From the NCBI GenBank assembly GCA_013397865.1, contig VZTI01002066.1, positions 257,412 to 321,411 on the forward strand: a stretch of DNA of 64,000 bases, in the 5' to 3' direction. A model generated the notes under the pieces. The model was not told the origin of the DNA, did no database searches, and was given only the letters and a program-made list of their open reading frames with translations. Shown in pieces: positions 38,022 through 48,340 of the stretch (within the stretch, counting starts at the first letter, position 1; every line of letters starts with the position of its first letter). Both the position numbers and the translations under genes were made by a program. This DNA comes from Struthidea cinerea. Lineage: Eukaryota > Chordata > Aves > Passeriformes > Corcoracidae.

Positions 38022-39537
38022 ATTTTTTCAGGGTTAGACAGTAGCAGGAAACATTACATCTCTGTAAGACCAGAATTATCCAAGAAAAACAGGGCCCTTT
38101 TGCCCAGCACTATAAACCTACATCTTGGCTGGCTTCACCTGGAACAGATCAAGAAGAACCTTTTAGTACCTTGCTAAAAGGGTCGGAGACAAGATCTGAC
38201 TGCAGAGGGATGATTTCTCCTGTGAATTCTGCAGAAAGATCCTTTCTTCAGAAACCTATTTTTAATACACAGTCTGTTTTTCAAGCTAGTAAGAGCCAGT
38301 CTCACACTTCTAACACAATGGACAGCTCGAGACAAGATGTATGTGCAGCTTCAGTCCTGCACATTTCTAGTTCAATTATTGTTTACATAACACATTCAGG
38401 AGGGATTGTCCCTCTATTTGGCTGTTAAATCTTTAAAAAATATTTCATCTGCGATCCATCAGTTGCCAAGGAGAGGAAATAAATAGACTGTTACCTTGTT
38501 AGTGTGCTTGCTTTTGTATTACCTGTGTAAGCTCAACAGTGGTCTTTAAGAGAGATGTCAAAAAAGAGCAAAGTCTGTAAAATATAAACCCAAAAATAAT
38601 TTTTTTTTTGCCATTTTTAAAAATAGCATAGAATTGGATAAATAAAAAAAAATCAGAAGACCAGATTATGGTTAAACGCTGGAATTAATTATGCTTGTGA
38701 GATATCTCAGTCATTATATCAAAGTAGAATCCCACCAAACCTGTTTAAAAGTAACTGATCGTTATTTTGTCACATTTGCAGGTACAAAATTGAAATGGCG
38801 ATGGTGATTCTCTGAGAGTCTAGTTACAAGCGCAAGTATATAAGGATTTTTGTCTCTTTCTTGTGCCAGTTTTCAGTCTTGAGGAATATTCAAAACAGCT
38901 GCAAAGACCTTTCCTTTGAGGGTGCTGGGTTAAGGTGAAGTTGTTGTAATTGGAGAGTTCTGATGCAAGTTTCAGTGTTGGGTCTCTTGCAAAGAGATGT
39001 GTTATCTTAAAACAAGAAGACATGAATAATTCACATAAGGCTAAATGTCCTACACAAGGAAAGAGGCTACCATTGGTAGCAAGTATATTTGGATGCCTGT
39101 AAACTGTTTTATGTTGCCAGAAAAATAATGAAATCCTTTTAGTACATTCAAGAGAACCAGTCTGTGCTAGAAATGTTGATTCTATGCTCTGGTGAAAGGC
39201 AAGGCAGAGCAAAGGAAATTAAATATGTGGTTGAAAGTACATTAGTCTAATGGTTAATTAATAAAAGGAGAATATTTTAATTGAAATAGCTTTTCTGAGG
39301 TATTCTTTTAATTATACACTTTTAGGGAGTTCATTATTGTAACTTTTTCTAGATAGAACTTTCTTCCATTTATTTGTATTTGTTTTCATTTATTTAATTC
39401 CTTTCTACCCCATAAAAAACACCCTTGTTAGTGGTAAGTTTTATTTCTGGTAAAAAAGTCACTTGGAAATATACCTTCTGTTCATGATAAAATATTCACG
39501 GTAACAAATATTAAAATTGTGTTTGCATAGAATATTC
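38022..39537. other. Non-coding stretch, AT-rich
   Basis: Nothing recognised. The part at 38580-38660 is very AT-rich with short A and T runs. A 130-codon minus-strand open frame (38820-39212) has no known domain and no supporting exon signals. Confidence 0.5.
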
Positions 39538-39872
39538 TAATCATAGCATCAGTTGGAAGGGGCCTTTAAAGGTCATCCAGTACAACTTCTCTGCAGTGAA
39601 CAGACATTTGAATATTTCCAGGGATGGAGTGTCTAGCACCTCTCTCTCCCCATGCCTCACCACCCTCATAGTAAAGAATTTCTCCCTTGTGTTTAGCTGG
39701 AATTTACCCTCCTTTAGTTTATAACCTCTTGTCCTATTGCTGCAGACTTTGTTAAAGAGCCTGCTTCCATCTTTCATATAAGATCCCTCTAAGTATTTCC
39801 TCATGATTCCTCTGATAATTTTTTAGCCCTCCTCTGAACCTGCCCCAACATCTACATTCTTTCAACCCATAT
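39538..39872 (-). mobile_element. CR1 LINE 3' end with ORF2 C-terminal relic
   Basis: The + strand begins TCTAATCATAGCATC and AGTTGGAAGGGGCC, the complement of the CR1 3' end. The minus-strand frame at 39541-39804 preserves the ORF2 C-terminus unusually well: RLFNKVCSNRTRG, then LKEGKFQL, REKFFTMRVVRHG and TPSLEIFKCL (family pattern SDRTRGNGFKLKEGRFRL ... FFTMRVVKHWNRLP ... APSLEVFK). It is 5'-truncated near 39870, exactly where a 24-bp palindrome lies. No RT core remains, so it is inactive. Confidence 0.92.
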
Positions 39873-39883
39873 ATGGGTTGAAA
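39860..39883. repeat. 24-bp perfect palindrome
   Basis: Two 12-base arms, TTTCAACCCATA and its exact complement TATGGGTTGAAA, meet with no spacer. It straddles the truncated 5' edge of the CR1 copy at 39538-39872. It could form a small cruciform, or be a scar of the truncation or insertion event. Confidence 0.85.
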
Positions 39884-42800
39884 TACTCTTTGCTTTATTA
39901 TTAGACCAAAATTTTTACAAAGCAAAAGAAAAACACTTTGAGGAAAGTATCATTCATTGTACATGTACCTTACTTTCATGTGAGATAGACCTGTTTGCAC
40001 ACTGTGTAAGAAAACTGTGTCCCAGTTTGTGTCAGAATGAGTTTTTTCCTTCGGGACTAAAGAGTGGAAAAGGTGCCTGTCAGAGGTTGCATGTAGCTCC
40101 CCTCAGTGTGGCTCCCTGATATATCCAAACTGAGGTGCCTAATTTTCTACATCTGTACCTGAGCAGTGATCAAATTTAAAAAAAAAACCACTGACTGGGC
40201 TACTTTTCCTCAGACACTCGAACCTTTTACCCGTTTAATACCTTCGGGCCTGTGACATGCTCCTTACTGAATTAAAATATTTTTCCATTCCTTTGAGCTG
40301 CAGAGATTAGATAAAAATTCATCTCCTTTTTTTGTACTGCCTGATATGAGCTTAAAAGAAGAGAGAAATCAAAGGAACCTTGTGCTGTTTCTATTGACAT
40401 GTGGGCAATTTTTGGAAGCCAGTTTTTGGAACAGGAGGCCTGATACTGGATTGTAAAATACTCAGTGGGTATACGGATGTGTTTGGTCACAAAACCCTTT
40501 AGGTCTGGGAGCTTTAGAAAACAAGGCCACTCATGTAAGCATCTGAAAAAGGGCATCAAAAGCCTGGCTATCACCAAATACCAGTTTTGCCTTTGCTTCA
40601 GATGAGGTCATACCTAGAAAGGCTTCCACAATGGACACTGAGTACAGAGATTGGATTCTGGCTATGCAGAACAAAACTTTCACATTTGTGGCACATTTGT
40701 GAGAGTGTAGCCCTTCTTCCCACGCTGCATTCCCTCCGTCATCTGCCTTCTACCTGTTTCAAAGCTCCTCTATCAGCAAGGAACAGTGACATCTGACTGG
40801 AACCTACCAGGAAGGAGCAAAACTATGGCTAGTAGCAAGTGTCATTTTGTGTTAGAAAAAGAATAAGCTAAATACAGGGCACTCCTCCGGTCTTTCCAAA
40901 TGTCTCTATTAAGAATGGTTCCGTTATTTAAAAATAAAAATGTTTCCATAATGCAGGAGAAGAGTGCCTGGTTGAAAACCATTTTTTCTTGCACTTTTCC
41001 CCCCAGTCACTGTAAGAACAAACACATAAAGTTCTGATAAGATTGAAAGCCTTTTCCCACAAGTGTAGCTTTTAGCAAAATACTGTATGAAATGGGTGTC
41101 AAAAGTCTGTATTTTAAAAATGTCTAACTCAGTGGGAGATAGGTCTACATAGTATGGAAGAGAAATCACTTTAGATTCCAGTGGAGAGTGGACTCACTTT
41201 CTCCATTCCCTCCACAGTAAAAACCAGGCAGGGAAAATCAAACAAACCAAAAAATTTCAGTGAATTAATCATTCACCCTCTGCAGAGACACAATAGGAGA
41301 TAAAGAAGTAGACACTAGCATAGGACATGGGCTCTGTTGAATCTCAACTTTTATTGTCTAGCTCAGAGAAATTAAGAGTATTGCTAGTCAATTTATTATA
41401 AATCTGCACGGGTAATTTACTCCATTTAATAATTTTAACACTTATTGTTCACTGCTGATAGAAATGAAGACTCCAACGACATTTGATTTTAATCAGTTTT
41501 TAGGAAAGTTTTTAGGAAAATTTTGTTTTAGGAGGCCAGATAGAGGAGCATATAAGCCTTGTTGTGACTTGAAGGAAGCATGTTAAAAAAAACCCCCAAA
41601 CTTCTCTTTATTATCTTTATTATCTTCATAATCTCTTCTTCAGAGTTTATGCTCAGAATGGTACTTCTCACAGTGTCATATTGCACACAGTGTGGCTTTG
41701 CTTACTCAGAGTAAAGTAGAGCTTGTGGTCTTAAAAGATCCTTGCTTTTCCCCCATCTGCCATATGAACCTGTGAAAGGGATTTAGAACGGTACAGTTCA
41801 GATGCAGTGCAGGTAAAATCTGGAGGCAGGCTTCAATTTATCCATTGTTCCCATCATGTTTGTTTCCACAGGTTTTTGACTACATGGTGTACTATGGTGA
41901 TTTTCCCTAATGAAGCCCTGGTCTTTTCTCTAATTTGATTCTCTCTGTTTCCCATCTGTACCCTCATTTTTTTTGCTTTAATTTCATTAGAACGTAGAGA
42001 GGTTTTTATAGCTCCTTAAGAAATGAAATATGGAATCACTTGGTTTTTCATTTCCCTTGAAAAATGGGTTCCCATTTTGAGTGTACACAACTCATTACAG
42101 TATCATTAGCAGATTTAACATAAATAATGGAGGTAACTGAGGATTAAGTGTAGCCATAAATACGATAAGTAGCTGATTTAAGGGAAAATTTGTAAGTCTG
42201 AAATGTCTTCTGATTTTTTGAGTTCTTTCAGTTCTAAGGTATAAAATTCATTGTCTCAGATGGGGATGATTTTGACTTTCACTAATCATTTTGAGGCCTC
42301 TGTATTCAGGGCACAATATAAACTCTTAATTACATGTGGTTACAGAGGAAGTTATAGAGATTCTCTCTGTGACTGAATTTTCAAATGTCAATAGTTACAC
42401 ATAAGGAATAAGATGGCAAAGCTCTGTTCTTCATTTCTTATTTTGCTCCGTGACTTCTATCCCATCAACCCTAAATCTTTTGCATGCTTGACATGTTTCT
42501 GGCTTCAGTTTCTTCATGGCAAACGTCAGACCAACTGCAGCACGGTGTCTATGACTAAAGACAGCCAATACAATCATTTGCTGCATCATTCACAGAACCT
42601 TACAATCTTACTGCAGCAATAAATTTTCTTTGTCTGTATAAAGTGTGATTGTTACTAACTCTTCTCTTTGTGGTGAAACACAAGTATTCTCTCTGAGATG
42701 GAAGACCTTCCATGAATTAAATCCAAGGTGTTTAATTCAAGTTCCTGGTGTCCTGATCAACTGGCCTGCCTGTTAAACATTTCCTGCCTCCCTCACTTTG

Positions 42801-43538
42801 TGTTGTCATACACATTCCATTGCATAATGGCAGTTGGAACTCCGACCTAAATGAAAATTAATTTTTCACCTTTAATATTTCCATACAACATCCTTCTTGA
42901 GAAAGATGCATACAAATGTCTTATGTTGAGGCAATGGATACTTTATGTGGTGTAGAATCATTCCATTGTAGAGGACTGATGTAGCGATAAGAAAAGCAGT
43001 GACACCAGAATTCTCCAATATTTTTTTGGAGTTGGAGGAACACAGTGAAATTCATATGTCTCTCCCCCTTTTAGCAAGCCCAGGATGAAAAAGCCTGTTT
43101 ATTGCTTGAAGTATTTGATGCAATGAGGAGAGAACTTCCACTTTTCTGCACATAAAGGGTGAGGCACGTGGCTTACAACTGAGTCAGATGATCTGTGGAA
43201 TTTGCAATTATCATTTGCCACAGCACTTGGACAATAAACTTTGGTAGGCTTGGCAGCCTGGAACTGCTGTGGGTGGACATGGCAGTTCCCTTCAGAGAAC
43301 ATTCTTTGCAAGTGGCCTTTGGGAGTGTTACCGCTTTATGCAAAACTGTGCTATGACTTTTCACCACACAGCTTCCACTCTGGTGGTTTTTCAGGAGAGG
43401 AAGGATTAGCCCTGAGCCTTGTCAGAATGACAAAGCTTGTAAGCTTGTGTAAGGCTCTTTTTTCTGGTGAGGCTCCTCAGAGTCTGGGGAATCAGGAAGC
43501 CAGATAATAGATATTATTTATTTCTCATTCCTTGCAAG
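39884..43538. other. Non-coding stretch, no recognised gene
   Basis: No gene or repeat identified. The block at about 42050-42230 has the texture of conserved non-coding DNA (AT-rich, not repetitive), which is an impression only. Open frames are at most about 101 codons without family resemblance. Confidence 0.5.
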
Positions 43539-44370
43539 ATTCATAGAATTCTACATTTGATTCATAGGTATATAATCCAATTTCATCATCAAAGTAGGAC
43601 TAATACTGAATTCAGACCAGGTTACAAGGCTTTATCCAAAAAGTCTTGTAAACCTCCAAGAATGAAGATTGGACATTTTCTCTAGGAAAACTCTTCCATT
43701 TCTTCTCCTTATATCCATCTGAACCTCCACTGACTTAATTTTTGACAACTGTCTCTGATTCTTCTTCCACACACTGCTGTGAAGAGTCTTGCTATGTCCT
43801 CTTTATGATCTTGTAGGTACTGAAAGACAATTATGAGATACCTCCAAAGCTGTCTTTTTCTCCAGGCTGAACAAGCTTTTTTCACAGGTGCAGAACTCCT
43901 CATTTCTCTTCACTGAATTTCATGATGTTTCTGCAAGCCCATTTCTCTGGTTTATTTATGTCTCTATGAATGGCAGGTCTGCCCTCAAATGTATGAGCTA
44001 CAACTCCAATTTGAGGTCACCCTCAGCTGTGATGAGTTGTGTTGTCTACTCATGTAGGTCATAGGTAACAAAGCCAATATCAGATAGGGCCCAGGAAAAT
44101 CCCTGAGAAAAGCCACCTATCATTCTGCCCAAGTGGAGTACACATCAGCCACTCTGTTTTGAACCCAGTGATCCTCTCAATATTTCATCCAGGCAATTAT
44201 CTGCCTGACTAAACCTTTAAGTTCCTTCTTAGATGAAAGGATATTGTAAGAAAACATGTTGAAAATCTTGCTAAGTTCAAGGTCAGTGGCATTCAATGAT
44301 TTTCCTGCATCTGTACCCTTAGCCCAGTCATCTTTTTTATCATGATCCCAAATATCACGATCTTTTCATC
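43539..44370 (-). mobile_element. Old CR1 LINE copy (antisense), 3' third
   Basis: The + strand starts TTCATAGAATTCTACATTTG, an eroded complement of the CR1 3' terminus. The minus frame at 43709-43903 gives KRQLWRYLIIVFQYLQDHKE then IARLFTAVCGRR (family pattern KRRLWGDLIAAFQYLKGAYKKDGERLFTRVCSDRTRG). Further up are antisense CR1 RT text blocks: CTGCAAGCCCATTTCTCTGG, GTTTTGAACCCAGTGATCC, and CTTGCTAAGTTCAAGGTCAG at 44260-44285. Many stops and indels make it clearly dead and older than the copy at 39538. Confidence 0.8.
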
Positions 44371-45955
44371 AATATACCTGGAAAATATCTAGTTTTCCAT
44401 AGAAGTTCTTCTCTAAATCTGGACCATTACTCAAACACTAATGTCACCGGTATATCCCACGCATAACATAAAGATATAGCCATCTTTTACTCACCCTTTC
44501 TGGACACTGCTTCCTTTTCCTCACTCTCTTCATGACACCTGCCTCCGAAATATTTCTGATTTGTGACAACAAAGTCTTCTGCTCAAATGGGAACAACAGA
44601 GATAGAGAAACAGAGGGATGGGAAACAGATTAGTTCCTGACAAGTTTGACATTAGTCAGGCATATGTCTCATAAGACACTGAGCCCATTCTGAAGTGAGT
44701 GAAGGCCCAGGGATGGGACTTCATGCCTTATGAAAGTGGCACTTTATTTTTACCTTGGAGTAAGTACTCTGAGCAAGAGTTTTCTTAAAAAGAGGTGAGA
44801 TACTAAGTGGGTTTTTTTTGCCACAAGGCTAACTGTCCTGAGGGTTATGGAAGAACTGAGGTGAGTTGATTCATCTTGTAACAGAACTGTCATTCCTTGT
44901 GTTAATTTCTGTTTGTGCACCAGGAGAGCTGTGAGTCTCTGGCTGTGCTGTGGTAACGAGCACTGCTTTCTGTTTTCCTCTTAACTAAAGAACAAAACCC
45001 AAGGAACTGAATTACTTTAAGACAGTTGGAAAGACAGCTTTTACATTCAGTATTTTCCCAGAGTATAATGTCACTATCTTTCAAATATGTGTTAACTCCT
45101 TAATTTACTTTCTTTTGCATAAAACCCACTTCTTCTGCTTCTGACCTCAGCCAAGTTAACCTAACTTGGTAACCTTGCATTACTGAGTATCTAACAGAAG
45201 CAAGCCACAGTGCACCAATAGGTGCTGGATCTTTCCTGCTCTGCTTCATATTTCCATGAAAAGATGACAGTTGGCAGAAGATGCCAGTTGTCACATTATA
45301 CGTGAAACTACTACACACTGCTTTCATAGCAAAATGTCACAAAACACATGTTGTTTGGGGAAAGAGAAAAGGGAAAGCAAATACTGGAAAGGTACTGAGT
45401 AATCAAACTTTAGTTGCTTTACACTAGATACTGAGTGGTGCAAAGAAGAGATGCCAACAGTGACTTTAACAGTGTTTTAGCCCTTTCCTGAGACTCACAA
45501 TGGGGTAATTTCTATTTTTATTTCTGGCTTTAGTCTCAATATCTTGATAATGTTTCTGCATTCTTGTTGTACCTGCCTGGATAGCAACACTTCCAGAGGA
45601 AAGGAACTTCAGAAAATTAAAGCTGGAGTTCCAGAGTTTGCTGTAATTATTTTTTCCACTCTCCCTTACAAAGGTTTTAAAAATACATTAATATGAATAT
45701 TTAGACTTCTCGGACTTCTTTAGCTAGCTGGTGGCTATTCAGGCCTACACAGAAACTTGAGGTCTCCAGGAAATTTTAGTTAGAAGGATAAAGTCTTTCA
45801 AAAGACTTTCAAAAGAATTGTCTCTTCAAAGTGGATGTTGCTTGCTTTTTTTTTTTCCCTGCCCTGTAATGTGTAACAAGACTGCCCATAGAAAGAAAAT
45901 GGTGCCCACTCCCTGCAACTGAAACCCAAGCAGAAACATTACAACTCTGCTTATG
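44371..45955. other. Non-coding stretch, nothing recognised
   Basis: No gene identified. A strong donor-like site (CTGAG|GTGAGTT near 44858) has no matching coding exon that I can support. Confidence 0.5.
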
Positions 45956-46055
45956 TCACCACTCAAAGAGATCGGCCAAAAACTGAAATACCTGTCCAGA
46001 ACAGCTGTTGTTGCTCCAGTACCTGAAAATCCCTCTAACATCCATCTTTAGCAGT

Positions 46056-46900
46056 GGATGCCATAGCTGCAAATGGACCCAGCTGGAAGAAATCTTCAGA
46101 CAATTAGCTCTGTTACAGGAGGAGATCACCAGGCAGTGCTGTACCTGGGAATGAGACACGAGGTCAATAACTGGTATTGTGTGCTGTTCCAGACTGACCA
46201 ACAGCCTTGCCTTAAGGTGTACAAAGGAATCTAACCTCAAGCTTTCTGACACTAGTAACTCATGAGATAAAGGAGATTGCACAATTTTCTCTGCATGGAG
46301 TACCTTCCCCTGAGGTGTCTCTACACAACAGATGCTGTGTGGTGGGCATGCAGAATGAAGGTCACAGTAATAATGGACAGGATCCAGGAAACGCCAACCA
46401 TTCAATTCCATCCCTTGTGAGAGAAACAGCAGCTTCAGAAAAAGATGTAATTGGAGATTCCTTGCTGTGAGGCACCAAAGCACCTATTTCCCATCCAGAC
46501 TTTTTCTCTAGAGAAGTTCTCTGCCTATCAACAGATTGCATTCACAGTGCCACTGAGAGGCTGCTGAGCCTGGTGAACCTTACAAATTACCATCTGCTCC
46601 AAGACCATTCTATGTAGGGTCTGTGGTAAGGCAACTTTGAACACTCAGGAAAGACTGTATATCCCTCAGCAATATCAAATCACCTGGAGCACAGGTTATG
46701 TTCTCTGTCCTCCCAGTCAGATGTAGGAGTTCAGGAAAGAGGAGTCAAATTGCAAGGTGAATGCCTGGCTGTATGGCTGATGCCATACTCAAGGTTTTGG
46801 ATTTTATGATGGTGGGCATGCCTTTGGAAGCTGGGTCTGTTTGAGCTTGTGAGATTCACCTGACAAAGTGGGGCAGTCTGGTCACCAACAGACTTACACG
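46056..46900 (+). pseudogene. CR1 ORF1 relic with GDSL esterase motif
   Basis: ORF1 of CR1 encodes a nucleic-acid-binding N-terminal part and an SGNH/GDSL hydrolase domain. Here a short frame at 46056-46151 gives CHSC (46059-46070) followed by LEEIFRQLALLQEEITRQ, like the family CxxC and LxELQEEVxRL segment. In another frame 46444-46470 reads DVIGDSLL and then TGA, where the family has CGA (Arg) before GT-AP. This is a typical CpG decay. The downstream text keeps PISHP and, near 46700-46830, the end of the esterase domain with a FYDGGHAF-like segment. Frame changes and stops show it is dead. Confidence 0.75.
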
Positions 46901-46976
46901 GAGAGCATTAAATTAGATTTAGTGGGGAAGGGGATGAAGTTTTAAGCAATAGAAAAAACTAGGGGCTACTAATGTA

Positions 46977-48340
46977 TTGGACACCAACACAGAAACACCT
47001 GTGGGATGCCTCAAAGGCACTGGGGAGTGTTCACTTAAAGAGGTGAAACAACCTGTAACCCAGGTGGAGTGCCCATGTAGCAACACCCACAGCATGGGTA
47101 ACAAACAGCAACCTCTGGAAGCCAGTGTGCAGCTGGAACACTGTGGTCAGTCACTGTCACTGAAACGTGGGGGGACGAATTGCATGGCTGCAGCACTGCA
47201 TCGGTGGCTGTAAACTGTTCAGAAGGGACGGGCAAGGAAGGAGGAGCAGGCAGCAGTGGGGAGGATGTTACCATCTGTGTAAAAAAATGGATGAACTACG
47301 CAGAGCTGCCGTGGAAAACCAACAATGAACAGACAAAATGGGTAAAAATTTATGGGTAAAAATTGGGGTCCAGTCAACAAGGGAAGCCTCAGGGCTGATG
47401 TTTACTACAGGCCACCAGATCTAGGGGAGGATGTTAATGAAGTGTTTTTACTTCAGCTACAGGAAGATTCACACTCCAGGCTCTGATCCTGATGGTGGCC
47501 TTCAACCACTCTGAATTCACTGGGAAAGTACACAGCAAGCTGTAAGCAGGCCAGAAGACTCCTGGAATGTGTTGAGGATAATTTGTTAATCCAGGTGATA
47601 GACAGCCCAACCAGAGGAGAAACATTACCGGACCTGTAATTTACCAACATAGATAAAGTTATCAGAGATGTCAAAATTGGTGTCGGTCTGGCCTGCAGTG
47701 ATCATTCTTTGATTGAATTTACCATCTTGAGGGATATGGGCCAGATGAAGAATCCTCTTCTTTAGGAAAGCAAAAGTTTTTTTGAGGAACTAGTGCATTG
47801 AGAGCCTGGGAAATTGCCCTCAGGGATAAAGGAGATAAAAATTGCTGACAGCTCCATAAAGACACTATTCTCAGAGTGCAAAAGGCCTTGTTTCCCTGTA
47901 GGTTACCAGGAAAGGAAGGTAGGAGTCCAGCATGGCTCAGTTTGGCCTCCCAGTCCCACTAAAGACAGAAATGCAAAGGACAGATCCCCATCTTGGGAAG
48001 AATATAGACACCGCCTAGACGTATGGAGAAAGGAACAGGAAAGCTAAGGCACAGTCAGAGCTACAGTTGTTGAGAGATTCAAGGAATAATAAGGGCTTCT
48101 ACAGGTATGCTGGATAGAAAAGGAAGATTAAGGAAAATGTGCCCCCTCCATAAATAAGACAGGACAACTAGTGGCAATCAATGTGAAGAAGTTGAGTTAC
48201 TCAGCAATTAATTTTGCTTCAGTTTTAAATGTTAAACTGTCTTCCAACATTTCTAAAGCCTCTGAACCTCAAGGCAGGAGCTAGGGGAATGAAGTTCAGC
48301 TGAGGAACCTGAACATAAATAAGTCCATGTCACTCAATGA
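46977..48340 (+). pseudogene. CR1 ORF2 relic, apurinic-type endonuclease
   Basis: The domain nicks target DNA to start retrotransposition. Motifs in order: CPCSNTHSMGNKQQ at about 47068-47109 (family CLYTNARSMGNKQEEL); ACT-GAA-ACG-TGG at 47159-47170, giving the catalytic-Glu TETW block in a shifted frame; LLECVEDNLLIQVIDSPTRG near 47550-47610 with the TRGETLPDL block; and CSDHSLIEF with SDH at 47697-47705, the conserved SDH catalytic triplet. SWEEYRHRLDVWRKEQES near 48000 and a KGFYRYAG block near 48095 follow. Stops and indels interrupt it. The reverse transcriptase is missing downstream. Confidence 0.85.

Larger units (their letters stand above)
45956..48340 (+). mobile_element. Longest CR1 LINE copy: ORF1 plus endonuclease half of ORF2
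   Basis: About 2.4 kb of sense CR1 that keeps the 5' part of the element, which is rare because most copies are 5'-truncated. In order: a CxxC-plus-coiled segment of ORF1, the GDSL esterase start, the ORF1 end and inter-ORF text (GACAAAGTGGGGCAGTCTGG, CACGGAGAGCATTAAATTAG), and the ORF2 endonuclease with recognisable motifs. It then breaks off before the reverse transcriptase and 3' end. Both ORFs carry stops and frameshifts. It may be a 3'-deleted copy or an old insertion split by later deletion. The 175-codon minus-strand open frame at 45956-46483 lies opposite it and is a shadow. Confidence 0.88.

Noticed and set aside
44815..44866. Acceptor and GTGAGT donor enclosing a 33-base open segment
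   Set aside because: Too short to show coding signal, and other donor-like sites (35940, 37010, 53401) occur at a similar background frequency.
45956..46483. 175-codon open frame on the minus strand
   Set aside because: It lies antisense to the CR1 ORF1 relic, whose sense-strand motifs (CxxC, GDSL) explain the region. A shadow frame.
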